In this document: positions 8,958 to 16,061 of the stretch, piece after piece
Layout: each line of letters opens with the position of its first letter
How positions within the stretch are numbered: the stretch's first letter is position 1
Assembly (NCBI RefSeq): GCF_002386345.1
Contig: NZ_CP023507.1
Location: 682,001-746,000, forward strand
Source of the DNA: Streptococcus oralis
GTDB lineage: Bacteria; Bacillota; Bacilli; Lactobacillales; Streptococcaceae
Direction: 5' to 3'
DNA length: 64,000 bases
Position numbers and translations under genes: made by a program
The notes under the pieces: model-generated
Told to the model about the DNA's origin: nothing
Seen by the model: only the letters and a program-made list of their open reading frames with translations
Databases searched by the model: none

Positions 8958-10115
8958 ATGAAAATCACAGTCGTAGGTGTTGGATATGTTGGGTTATCAA
9001 TAGGGGTACTACTTGCAAGAGAACATGTAGTTACTTTTTTTGATATTGACAATAAAAAAGTTGATTTAATAAATAAAAGGCAATCTCCTCTAAAAGAGAA
9101 CGCTATAAAGAAATTTTTGCTTGAGGCAAAAAATATTAATGCAACTACATCTGAAGAATTAGCTTATAAGGATGCAACTTTTATAATATTGACATTGCCA
9201 ACCAATCTGAAAATGAATAAGCTTGATACTTCCTATGTCGAAATTACAATAGATAATATTTTAAAGATAAATAAAAAGGCTACAATTGTTGTAAAGTCAA
9301 CAGTTCCAATAGGTTTTACCAAATATTTAAGAAATCGTTTTAACTATAATGATATAATTTTTTCTCCTGAGTTCCTTCGGGAAGGTTATACTATTCATGA
9401 TCAATTGTATCCTTCGAGGATTATTGTTGGTAATGAATCTAAAAATTCTCAATTATTTTTAGACATAATGATGAAAATAGCAGTTGAAGAAAACTTGCCA
9501 ACTTTATTAATTGGGTCTTCTGAAGCAGAAGCGATAAAGCTATTTTCGAATGCATACTTAGCACAAAAAATTGCTTTTTTTAATGAGTTGGATACATTTG
9601 CTGAGATGCAGAATTTAGACTCTAAAAAAATTATTGAGGGGATGGGGTACGATTGGAGAATAGGAAATTCGTATAATAATCCTTCATTCGGTTTTGGTGG
9701 TTACTGTCTTCCTAAAGATGTTAAGCAATTAGAGTATCATTTTAAAGATATTTCTGCGCCAATTATTACAAGTATAAACAAGTCTAATTTATTTAGAAAA
9801 GTTCATATAGCAAAAATGATTTTAAATAGCTCAGCTAAAACCATAGGAATTTATAGAATTAATTCAAAAAAAGAGTCAGATAATTGCAGAGAATCTTCTA
9901 CAATTGATGTTGTTAGACATATAAAAAGAAGTGGCAGAGATGTTGTAATATTTGAGCCTTTAATTAAAGACAAAATGTTTTTGGATTGCCCTATAATTAA
10001 TGATTTTAATGAGTTTAGTGCTCATTCTGATATTATAGTTGCTAATAGAATAGATGACATTCTGATGAAATATAACTCAAAAGTTTTTACACGAGATATT
10101 TTTCAATATGATTAA
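8958..10115 (+). CDS. UDP-glucose/GDP-mannose 6-dehydrogenase family protein
   Basis: The 385-aa protein has the N-terminal Rossmann loop VVGVGYVGLSIG, the middle-domain signature SPEFLREG and the catalytic segment GFGGYCLPKDVKQL with nucleophile Cys250. These are the marks of NAD-dependent nucleotide-sugar 6-dehydrogenases, which convert UDP-glucose or GDP-mannose into the uronic acid. All catalytic motifs seem present, so an active enzyme is likely. A GAGGG RBS lies just upstream of ATG. It differs from the usual capsule genes by its context among a CofE-like ligase and an NRPS. A uronic acid could be the sugar donated by the cluster glycosyltransferase, or the acid that is amidated; both are inference. 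Confidence 0.8.
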   Translation: MKITVVGVGYVGLSIGVLLAREHVVTFFDIDNKKVDLINKRQSPLKENAIKKFLLEAKNINATTSEELAYKDATFIILTLPTNLKMNKLDTSYVEITIDNILKINKKATIVVKSTVPIGFTKYLRNRFNYNDIIFSPEFLREGYTIHDQLYPSRIIVGNESKNSQLFLDIMMKIAVEENLPTLLIGSSEAEAIKLFSNAYLAQKIAFFNELDTFAEMQNLDSKKIIEGMGYDWRIGNSYNNPSFGFGGYCLPKDVKQLEYHFKDISAPIITSINKSNLFRKVHIAKMILNSSAKTIGIYRINSKKESDNCRESSTIDVVRHIKRSGRDVVIFEPLIKDKMFLDCPIINDFNEFSAHSDIIVANRIDDILMKYNSKVFTRDIFQYD

Positions 10116-10203
10116 CAAAAAGATTGATATTTGAACAAAGTATTTTTTATTTAATAATTTCAGTTAATAGTTGTCGTACCCGAGAATTTTAAAGATCTAT
10201 AAA

Positions 10204-11412
10204 ATGAATAATATGAAAAAAAATATTCTATACTTGGTGTATAGTAAAGGTATATCTCGAATAGGAGATGTTATGTTTGACTACGCTAATAACAGATTTC
10301 TTGCAGGGATCAATCCAACGTCACTATCGTTGGTTGCTATCTATCAATCATTAGAAAGTGTGATAGGAGTTCTATTTAATTTATTCGGTGGAGTCATTGC
10401 AGATAGCTTCAATCGGAAAAAAATTATTATTGCTACAAACATCTTATGTGGTCTTTCTTGCATAACTCTTTCATTTATATCCCAAGAACAATGGTTGGTT
10501 TATGCGATAGTCATAACAAATGTCATTTTGGCTTTTATGAGTGCTTTTTCAGGGCCATCATACAAAGCTTTTACGAAAGAAATTGTAAAAAAGGACAGTA
10601 TATCACAACTTAATTCATTGTTAGAAACAACAAGTACTGTGATTAAAGTAACAATTCCTATGATTGCAATTTTCTTATATAAGTTACTTGGAATACATGG
10701 TGTGTTATTATTAGATGGATTATCGTTTTTAATTGCTGCCTCACTAATTTTCTTCATTACTCCTGTAAATGAGGAGGTGGAGACAAAAGAGAATATGACG
10801 ATAAGAGGAATCTTTGATGATTTAAAAATAGGATTTACGTATGTATATAGTCATAAACAAATTCTTATTATAATTGCCCTTTCAGCACTTGTTAACTTTT
10901 TTCTAGCAGCCTATAATTTGTTGCTGCCATACAGTAATCAAATGTTTGGAAGTATTTCAAGTGGGCTATATGGAACCTTTTTAACAGCCGAAGCGATTGG
11001 TGGCTTTATGGGTGCGATATTAAGTGGATTTATCAATAAATCCTTGTCAAGCAAACGTTTAATGCTCTTTTTAGCATATTCAGGTTTGATGTTAATGCTA
11101 GTAGCGCCACTCTATTATATGTTCCGCAACGTCATTATTTTAGCCTTTTCTCCAGCATTATTTAGTCTATTTCTTTCCATTTTTAATATCCAATTTTTCT
11201 CTATTGTTCAAAGAGACGTAGATAATGAGTTTCTTGGCAGAGTATTTGGAATCATCTTTACGGTAGCTATTCTTTTTATGCCACTAGGTACTGTTTTTTT
11301 CTCAGTAGTTTTAAATCCTAACAATACTTTTAATCTTTTTATTATTGGTGTATCTATTACGATATTATCGCTAATATTCAGCACGCTATTGAAGAGGTAT
11401 GATAGAAGTTGA
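10204..11412 (+). CDS. MFS exporter
   Basis: The 402-aa protein is very hydrophobic with about 12 membrane segments. The loop after helix 2, GVIADSFNRKKIII, is the A-motif of major facilitator transporters, and the sequence resembles Mef-like macrolide/drug exporters of Gram-positive bacteria. As the last gene of the cluster it probably exports the product, or protects the producer. The longer frame opening at TTG 10171 is unlikely; ATG 10204 and ATG 10213 are the candidates and neither has a strong RBS. An 88-bp gap separates it from the dehydrogenase, so it may have its own promoter. Confidence 0.75.
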   Translation: MNNMKKNILYLVYSKGISRIGDVMFDYANNRFLAGINPTSLSLVAIYQSLESVIGVLFNLFGGVIADSFNRKKIIIATNILCGLSCITLSFISQEQWLVYAIVITNVILAFMSAFSGPSYKAFTKEIVKKDSISQLNSLLETTSTVIKVTIPMIAIFLYKLLGIHGVLLLDGLSFLIAASLIFFITPVNEEVETKENMTIRGIFDDLKIGFTYVYSHKQILIIIALSALVNFFLAAYNLLLPYSNQMFGSISSGLYGTFLTAEAIGGFMGAILSGFINKSLSSKRLMLFLAYSGLMLMLVAPLYYMFRNVIILAFSPALFSLFLSIFNIQFFSIVQRDVDNEFLGRVFGIIFTVAILFMPLGTVFFSVVLNPNNTFNLFIIGVSITILSLIFSTLLKRYDRS

Positions 11413-11415
11413 TAG

Positions 11416-11589
11416 ATGATAAAAATATCTGATATAGAGAATTTAGAGCGCCTTTGGAATATATTTTTGGAATTTAATCAATCACAGTTGAATGTGAAGG
11501 GCAATCTGTTTTATAAGAATACAATCAAGATATCATTATGCTATTACTTTAGTTCAGTTAAAATATTGAGAAGTATTACTTTTATTTAA
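11416..11589 (+). pseudogene. 57-aa ORF remnant after the exporter
   Basis: An ATG 3 bp after the exporter stop opens a 57-codon frame beginning MIKISDIENLERLWNIF. It has no convincing RBS. The first half looks protein-like (amphipathic, Glu/Asn rich), while the second half is odd, which suggests the truncated start of a gene once co-transcribed with the exporter. The family is not recognised. Confidence 0.3.
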
Positions 11590-11925
11590 AAAGCATCATA
11601 AAGGACTCCAATTAATTTTTAATGATTTTTCTAATCTAATTTTGTGGTTATTGACAAATAAAGTCTAGTTAATTGCTTTAAAATCCATGGATTGGTTTAT
11701 ATACATCTGTTAATGCAACGGATAATTTTATTGATAAGTAGGGAGTGGCTATTATTCAACTTTTAGGTTCTGAAAGTAAGAGATTCATATTAGAAATATC
11801 ATGTTGACCATTTTTCAATTTGCTGGTTAGTAGTAATCTGGACATCATTAATCCCTTCCTTAACAAAATTATGTGACTTTTGTTACCGGATTACTGCTGA
11901 TTTTTTAATAGCTTATAACATTTTT

Positions 11926-11956
11926 AGACGGTTAATAGATTTTGACCGTCTTTCTT
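11926..11956 (+). terminator. Terminator-like hairpin
   Basis: AGACGGT (11926-11932) pairs perfectly with ACCGTCT (11945-11951), followed by TTCTT. It would end transcription of the cargo operon before the XRE promoter. The T-tract is short. Confidence 0.5.
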
Positions 11957-12022
11957 AATATTGTCTTACCTATAATAGATATGCTTATGAGATATGTTTA
12001 ATAAATTAATTTTAGTTCAAAA

Positions 12023-12068
12023 TGTCCAGTTAGGACACTTTGAATGATTTCTTAGTTTTATATATTAT
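12023..12068 (+). promoter_or_regulatory. Promoter and dyad operator of the XRE gene
   Basis: TTGAAT (12040-12045), a 17-bp spacer and TATTAT (12063-12068) form a plausible sigma-A promoter. Immediately upstream lies the dyad TGTCC-N5-GGACA (12023-12037). This fits binding by a small XRE repressor, probably the product of the gene below, which is inference. Confidence 0.5.
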
Positions 12069-12090
12069 ACTTTTCTCAGGAGAAAGCTAG

Positions 12091-12312
12091 ATGTACAGAC
12101 GTTTGAGAGATTTGAGGGAAGATCACGATTTGACCCAAAAACAAATAGCCAAAACACTTTCGTTTACAAACTCAGCTTATGCTAAAATTGAACGGGGTGA
12201 GCATACGTTAACAGCAGATGTATTGGTAACTCTCTCAAACTTTTACGATGTCAGTACAGACTACCTATTGGGATTGACAGATTTTCCTGATAAAATTCGC
12301 TTTAGAAAATAA
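12091..12312 (+). CDS. XRE-family HTH regulator of the element
   Basis: The 73-aa protein is a complete helix-turn-helix of the Cro/CI (XRE) type. The recognition region is DLTQKQIAKTLSFTNSAYAKIERGEHTLTAD..L, and the C-terminus, STDYLLGLTD, is the classic end of these domains. There is no effector domain. AGGAGA precedes ATG at normal spacing. A strong terminator follows immediately. Its position between cargo and integrase, next to a dyad in its own promoter, suggests it controls itself and possibly excision or cargo expression. Confidence 0.8.
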   Translation: MYRRLRDLREDHDLTQKQIAKTLSFTNSAYAKIERGEHTLTADVLVTLSNFYDVSTDYLLGLTDFPDKIRFRK

Positions 12313-12358
12313 TCTCCTCAATTTCATAGAGTGTGAAAATGAGGAGATTATTTTATTT
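12311..12358 (+). terminator. Terminator of the XRE gene
   Basis: The 10-bp arms AATCTCCTCA (12311-12320) and TGAGGAGATT (12340-12349) match perfectly. An inner TTTCA/TGAAA dyad extends the stem, and ATTTTATTT follows. Confidence 0.8.
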
Positions 12359-12482
12359 GGTTCTTTGACAATTAAATAGTCCAAAATGGTACTTTCCTCA
12401 TTTGTGGAGCAGTTTTGAATGGCTCGCCATGATAAGAGCGACATAAAAACCATCAATAAAATAGAGCGATACTTTATATGCC

Positions 12483-12510
12483 ATGATACAAATGATATAC
12501 AATGATACTT
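12483..12510 (+). repeat. Three ATGATAC-type direct repeats before the integrase module
   Basis: ATGATACAA (12483), ATGATATACA (12492) and ATGATACTT (12502) stand head to tail at 9-10 bp spacing. A fourth imperfect copy (GCGATACTT) lies about 38 bp upstream of the third. Short tandem sites beside an integrase/excisionase module are typical of arm-type or replication-initiator sites. No protein has been linked to them here. Confidence 0.4.
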
Positions 12511-12619
12511 CTGACCGTTCAGGCTGCCACCGTAAAAGAGCAGCAAGTGTAATTCTTATGATGACTTCATCAGTCATGCCATGGAGGTGAAAAAATCTAA
12601 GAAAGGAAGTAGTAAAATC

Positions 12620-12889
12620 ATGGAAACAGTAAACTATAAAGATTTAGTTGCGATTGGTTTTCCAGAGCACACATCGAGGAATATTATTAGACAAGCAAAA
12701 AAGATTGCTGTAAAAAAGTTTGAAGAAGCTAGAAAAAATGATAAGAATGCGGTACAATTAGGATGTTCACCTTTCGATAATAAAAGGTTAGGCATTGCTC
12801 CTAAAAATATTGTAGAAAATTTAATTGGTATTTCTTTTTCAGATATAGAAGGTGAGAAAAATGGTTATATCAAAGACAAAGAAATATAA
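12620..12889 (+). CDS. DUF3173 protein (integrase partner)
   Basis: The 89-aa protein matches the DUF3173 family of streptococcal integrative elements. The N-terminus METVNYKDLVAIGFPEHTSRNIIRQAK and the NKRLG segment near the middle are characteristic. DUF3173 genes sit directly upstream of tyrosine integrases and are thought to act as excisionase-like or recombination directionality factors, which is not proven. ATG 12620 has AAAGGAAG 10 nt upstream; an in-frame ATG at 12581 lacks an RBS. The 3' end overlaps the integrase by 29 bp, so the two are translated together. Confidence 0.75.
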   Translation: METVNYKDLVAIGFPEHTSRNIIRQAKKIAVKKFEEARKNDKNAVQLGCSPFDNKRLGIAPKNIVENLIGISFSDIEGEKNGYIKDKEI

Positions 12890-14048
12890 AGGTGTATACA
12901 AAGATTCAAAAGGAAAAATTTATTTTCAAATTGAATTAGGAGTTGATCCAATAACTGGGAAAAGAATTCAAAAGAAAGGAAGGAAAAATCAACAGGGACT
13001 ACCGTTTAATTCTTTTAAGGAAGCATATGAAGAGATACTTCGTTTAAAACATGAATTTGTGAACTCTACTATTAATAATAGTTTTCTAACTTTTAGAGAG
13101 TTTATGGAAGAGATTTATTTAAAATATTATCAACAAAAAGTTCAATTTGTAACTTATCAGACCGCTTTACCACATCATCAGTTATTTATTAAGCAATTTG
13201 GTAGTAAAAAATTATCAGATATTAGTACTATTGACTGTGAAAGATTTCGCTTAGCTATTATAGACAAGTATTCTAGTAACTATGCTAAAAATATGTGGTC
13301 TAGATTTAAAGCATGTCTGGGCTATGCAGAAAGATTGGGTTATATTGATAGAGTTCCTTTTAAAGGATTAGATAATCCTAGAGGAAAGCACCCTGATACA
13401 AAATTTTGGACATTTGATGAATTTAAGAAGGTAATAAACTCTTTTGATATTAGTGAGTATGAGGGACTCCATAATTACATGACGATCTGGTTATATTTTA
13501 TGACTGGTTTAAGAGTTAGTGAGGGTATTGCTCTTAAATGGGAAGATATTGATTTTGAACGTAAATGGATTCATGTTCATTCGACGATTGAGAAAGATAA
13601 AAACGGTGTATGGTATGCTAAACAACAAACAAAGACAGTAGCAGGGAATCGTAAAATTGATTTAGATGATTTTACGATTACAATACTTAAAAAATGGCGA
13701 GAAGTTCAAATCAAGAATGATGATAAAGATTATGTAATATCACGTTTTGGTGCCCCCTTGTGTAAGTCTACAATTTCTAGGATAATAAAAAGGCATTCTA
13801 AGATTACTGGTGTACCAGAAATTACGGGGAAAGGATTAAGACATAGTCATGCATCTTATCTTATAAATGTGTTACATAAGGATACTTTATATGTTTCATA
13901 TCGATTAGGACACGCTGATAAGTCAACCACGTTGAATACATATAGTCATTGGTATTATTCAGGTGATTCAACAATTTCAGAAGAGATTACAAACAGTTTA
14001 GATAATCTTGGATTATCAATTTACCTACCAAATTCCTGCCAGAGTTGA
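12861..14048 (+). CDS. int: Tyrosine recombinase (integrase)
   Basis: The 395-aa protein has an N-terminal arm-binding part (residues 1-60, KYKGVYKDSKGKIYFQIELG), a SAM-like core-binding domain (about 70-165) and a C-terminal catalytic domain. The active-site residues visible are Arg218 in TGLRVSEG, the box II Arg327 in GLRHSHAS, the LGH histidine near 350 and the nucleophile Tyr361 in NTYSHW. All are intact. ATG 12861 has AAGGTGAG just upstream. The gene points at the attachment core 52 bp away. The family integrates ICESa2603-like elements at the rplL 3' end. Confidence 0.92.
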   Translation: MVISKTKKYKGVYKDSKGKIYFQIELGVDPITGKRIQKKGRKNQQGLPFNSFKEAYEEILRLKHEFVNSTINNSFLTFREFMEEIYLKYYQQKVQFVTYQTALPHHQLFIKQFGSKKLSDISTIDCERFRLAIIDKYSSNYAKNMWSRFKACLGYAERLGYIDRVPFKGLDNPRGKHPDTKFWTFDEFKKVINSFDISEYEGLHNYMTIWLYFMTGLRVSEGIALKWEDIDFERKWIHVHSTIEKDKNGVWYAKQQTKTVAGNRKIDLDDFTITILKKWREVQIKNDDKDYVISRFGAPLCKSTISRIIKRHSKITGVPEITGKGLRHSHASYLINVLHKDTLYVSYRLGHADKSTTLNTYSHWYYSGDSTISEEITNSLDNLGLSIYLPNSCQS

Positions 14049-14099
14049 AAATTGAGGAATTAACCCACTAATACTGGGAGAAAATAGGATTTGCAAATT

Positions 14100-14114
14100 G
14101 TTACTCTTAAATAA
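14100..14114 (+). other. Attachment site core (attR, rplL 3' end copy)
   Basis: GTTACTCTTAAATAA is the reverse complement of the reported TTATTTAAGAGTAAC core of rplL-integrating streptococcal ICEs. In the frame of rplL it reads V-T-L-K-stop, like the C-terminus of L7/L12. The sequence upstream is not rplL, so this is the element-chromosome junction distal to rplL. The native rplJL terminator seems to follow at 14149. Confidence 0.8.
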
Positions 14115-14148
14115 TAGAGCGACTACATTAGTAGCTTAAAAAACATAT

Positions 14149-14183
14149 AAAACCGCTATTCTTAGGAGTAGCGGTTTTTTCTT
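14149..14183 (+). terminator. Terminator, probably of the native rplJL operon
   Basis: AACCGCTA (14151-14158) pairs with TAGCGGTT (14169-14176), followed by a T-rich tail. It lies 35 bp after the rplL stop copy, where the ribosomal operon would end in an unoccupied chromosome. It now ends integrase transcription. Confidence 0.85.
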
Positions 14184-14515
14184 TTGGTTCAAGAAGGGGC
14201 AAACTAATTATATAGTTTATCTAGGAGACAAACAAGTTTTGAATAATAGGCTTTCCATAAAAAATGATACAAGTTTTTACCCTTCAGGATTTATTTTTTT
14301 CTAGTATCATCATTCCTATGAACAGTAGAAAAGTAAGTTTTTAATTTATTGATACTCTGGATATTATAATCTCAGTATTAAAGAACTTTATTGAAGGTAA
14401 TTTTCGAACGGTTTGAGGTAATTTCAATGAAATTTTAATAGATATTTTAATTTTCTTCTTGACTCTGACCTTAGGGAAGGGATTATACTAATAATAGATA
14501 AGAAAGGAGATTATT
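14184..14515. other. 332-bp intergenic region
   Basis: No gene is supported. It contains a spaced inverted ATGATAC/GTATCAT pair (14264-14270 and 14304-14310) of unknown meaning and ends with the promoter at 14459-14489. Confidence 0.5.
14459..14489 (+). promoter_or_regulatory. MerR-type promoter with 19-bp spacer
   Basis: TTGACT (14459-14464) and TATACT (14484-14489) are separated by 19 bp. The spacer carries the dyad CCTT-N4-AAGG (14469-14480), centred on the middle of the spacer. This over-long spacer with a central dyad is the hallmark of promoters activated by MerR-family regulators. No MerR gene is in the window. Confidence 0.6.
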
Positions 14516-15418
14516 ATGCAAATCAATATGATTCGTTCAGATAAAGTTTACCAAGAGATGCTCGAGCTTCCTTTAGAAAAGAGAGAAGGCTGTTTTCGAG
14601 CGAAAATATTAGCACCTTTTGCAACCAAATACCAAACGCAACACATCCCTCTGAAAGCAAAGTATCCTGGAGGATTTGACGCTCTATTCCTACTTGGTTT
14701 TATGAATCAGTTACCCTCAACTCTCTCAGAAAAGGATAGACCAGCTATAGACGCTCTGAGCTCTGATCAACTCTGGCAAAATTGTCAAGATACCATCAAG
14801 AGGAGTATTGGGCTTTTTGAGCAGGCTGGCTATGACTTAGAGGTTGAGGATTACCATTTTACTATTTTATTGGGCAATCCAGAAAAACCTATGCTACAGC
14901 TCAATAAGGGTTATAGCGGAGATGGCGGAATTCCAGGCTACCTCATGCTTAGTCTGCTACCAAATGACTATACTTTACCACGTGTGCAGGCTGCGTTGGC
15001 TCATGAGTGCAATCACAATGTCCGCTTTCAATTTGTCAAATGGAATCAGCAGACGACACTAGCAGACTGGGTAGTCAGTGAAGGCTTGGCAGAGTCTTTT
15101 GCGGCTGAGCTCTATGGTAAGGATCTCATTGGGCCTTGGGTTACTTCAACCAGTCCAGAGCAGTTAGAAGAGAATAAGCCCATCATCTCCAGTCAGCTTC
15201 AGCTAACGGGGATGGCGGAAATGGCTCCTTATCTATACGGTGATGAAATCGCGAAGATACAGGGTCAAATTCCGGTTGGTATGCCCTATGCTGCGGGCTA
15301 TGCTTATGGTTATCATTTGATACAAGCTTATCTGAAAAAGACTGGCAAGAGCATTATTGAGGCCACAGTGACGCCTACAGAAGAGATTTTAGAGGCGACG
15401 AAAGACTTTTGGAAATGA
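14516..15418 (+). CDS. DUF2268-family zinc metallopeptidase-like protein
   Basis: The 300-aa protein fits the DUF2268 family of predicted Zn-dependent proteases. It contains the H-E-x-x-H type motif HECNH at about residues 163-167, followed about 30 residues later by an acidic WVVSEGLAESFAAE helix that supplies the third ligand in gluzincin-like enzymes. There is no signal peptide, so it is probably cytosolic. An AAAGGAG RBS precedes ATG. Expression probably depends on the MerR-like promoter upstream, which hints at a stress or ligand response. The substrate is unknown. Confidence 0.7.
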   Translation: MQINMIRSDKVYQEMLELPLEKREGCFRAKILAPFATKYQTQHIPLKAKYPGGFDALFLLGFMNQLPSTLSEKDRPAIDALSSDQLWQNCQDTIKRSIGLFEQAGYDLEVEDYHFTILLGNPEKPMLQLNKGYSGDGGIPGYLMLSLLPNDYTLPRVQAALAHECNHNVRFQFVKWNQQTTLADWVVSEGLAESFAAELYGKDLIGPWVTSTSPEQLEENKPIISSQLQLTGMAEMAPYLYGDEIAKIQGQIPVGMPYAAGYAYGYHLIQAYLKKTGKSIIEATVTPTEEILEATKDFWK

Positions 15419-15427
15419 TATTTTTGC

Positions 15428-15455
15428 TTGCAAATCTGCCAGAGTTTGATATAAT
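15428..15455 (+). promoter_or_regulatory. Promoter of the EXLDI gene
   Basis: TTGCAA (15428-15433), 16-bp spacer and a consensus TATAAT (15450-15455). It begins within 10 bp of the DUF2268 stop, so the next gene can be transcribed on its own. Confidence 0.6.
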
Positions 15456-15480
15456 GAAAGTAATTTTTGGAGGTGACTAT

Positions 15481-15849
15481 ATGCACTATAAAAGAGTTGA
15501 ATTAAAGGCCACAAATCAAGGTATCCATGAACGCAAGATCTTTCAAGGTGTTAAGATTTTCAGTCGTAGCAAGTTATCCAAAGATCAGAAAAGCATTCTA
15601 ACACAGAAGATTTACCTGACTCCGAAGCAAAACATCGTTTACTATCAACGGACAGATGTCAACTATGACCAGAACTGGCAGCATAATAAGGACTATTACG
15701 AACTAGTTTATGGTCGGTTGGACAGAGAGACTGTTTTTAAGGTTTGTCAAGATTTTGACGAACTAAGTCCTTTTCTGGAAAATGAGCTGCTTGAGAAGCT
15801 AAAAGAAAAGCAGTTAACAGGCAAATTTTTTGAAAAATTAGATATATAA
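15481..15849 (+). CDS. EXLDI-family protein
   Basis: The 122-aa protein ends in E-K-L-D-I, the C-terminal motif that names the EXLDI family of small Gram-positive proteins. The body (YKRVELKATNQG, KIFSRSKLSKDQ, QKIYLTPKQNIVYY) is predicted beta-rich and soluble. Function is unknown; the family often sits beside regulators and peptidases. ATG 15481 with GGAGG 7 nt upstream is chosen over an in-frame ATG at 15409 that overlaps the preceding gene. It is followed by a terminator, so it forms a single-gene unit. Confidence 0.7.
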   Translation: MHYKRVELKATNQGIHERKIFQGVKIFSRSKLSKDQKSILTQKIYLTPKQNIVYYQRTDVNYDQNWQHNKDYYELVYGRLDRETVFKVCQDFDELSPFLENELLEKLKEKQLTGKFFEKLDI

Positions 15850-15885
15850 AAATCCGGCTGCTTTTATAAGCAGTCGGATTTCTTT
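15850..15885 (+). terminator. Terminator after the EXLDI gene
   Basis: AATCCGGCTGCTT pairs with AAGCAGTCGGATT (one G-T pair), followed by TCTTT. Confidence 0.8.
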
Positions 15886-15905
15886 GAGTTATAGTTTGAT
15901 AATCT

Positions 15906-15939
15906 TTCATGATAAAAATAGATCTATTTTTATCATGAA
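15906..15939. repeat. Perfect 34-bp palindrome
   Basis: Arms of 17 bp with no loop, centred on AGATCT; the left arm begins TTCATGATAAAAATAG. It is rotationally symmetric at every base. It lies between two transcription units and has no T-tract of its own. Confidence 0.75.
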
Positions 15940-15975
15940 CAGCTCACTTAGTTAGAAGTTTTGGAAACAGTATAG

Positions 15976-16033
15976 TTGACATCTATGGAGAATAAGCATA
16001 TAATCAAGAATAATGATTGAGTGCTCACTCAAT
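15976..16033 (+). promoter_or_regulatory. Consensus promoter plus TetR-type operator
   Basis: TTGACA (15976-15981), a 17-bp spacer and TATAAT (15999-16004) are a full consensus promoter. Just after the expected start point lies ATTGAGTG-CT-CACTCAAT (16016-16033), a perfect 8+2+8 dyad. A repressor there would block initiation. The TetR gene in the same operon is the obvious candidate. Confidence 0.75.
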
Positions 16034-16061
16034 TTTGTAGATGTGTAAAGGAGTTCATACA

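Larger units (their letters stand above)
11413..12090. other. 678-bp intergenic region between cargo and integration module
   Basis: This region holds a 57-codon frame directly after the exporter, a terminator-like hairpin at 11926-11956, and the operator and promoter of the XRE gene. The rest is AT-rich with no supported gene; many stops in all frames suggest decayed DNA. Confidence 0.6.
1..14114. mobile_element. Right end of an rplL-integrated integrative element (ICE/IME-like)
   Basis: The segment is much richer in AT than the DNA after 14150. It carries a biosynthetic cargo and ends with an XRE regulator, a DUF3173 protein and a tyrosine integrase beside a 15-bp copy of the rplL 3' end (14100-14114). 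Established knowledge: ICESa2603/Tn5252-like elements integrate at this rplL core. The left end, rplL itself and any transfer genes lie outside the window, so ICE, IME or a decayed island cannot be told apart. Confidence 0.8.

Noticed and set aside
12265..12546. 93-codon minus-strand frame across the XRE terminator and repeats
   Set aside because: It runs through a strong terminator hairpin and the ATGATAC repeats, has no RBS and no protein-like pattern.
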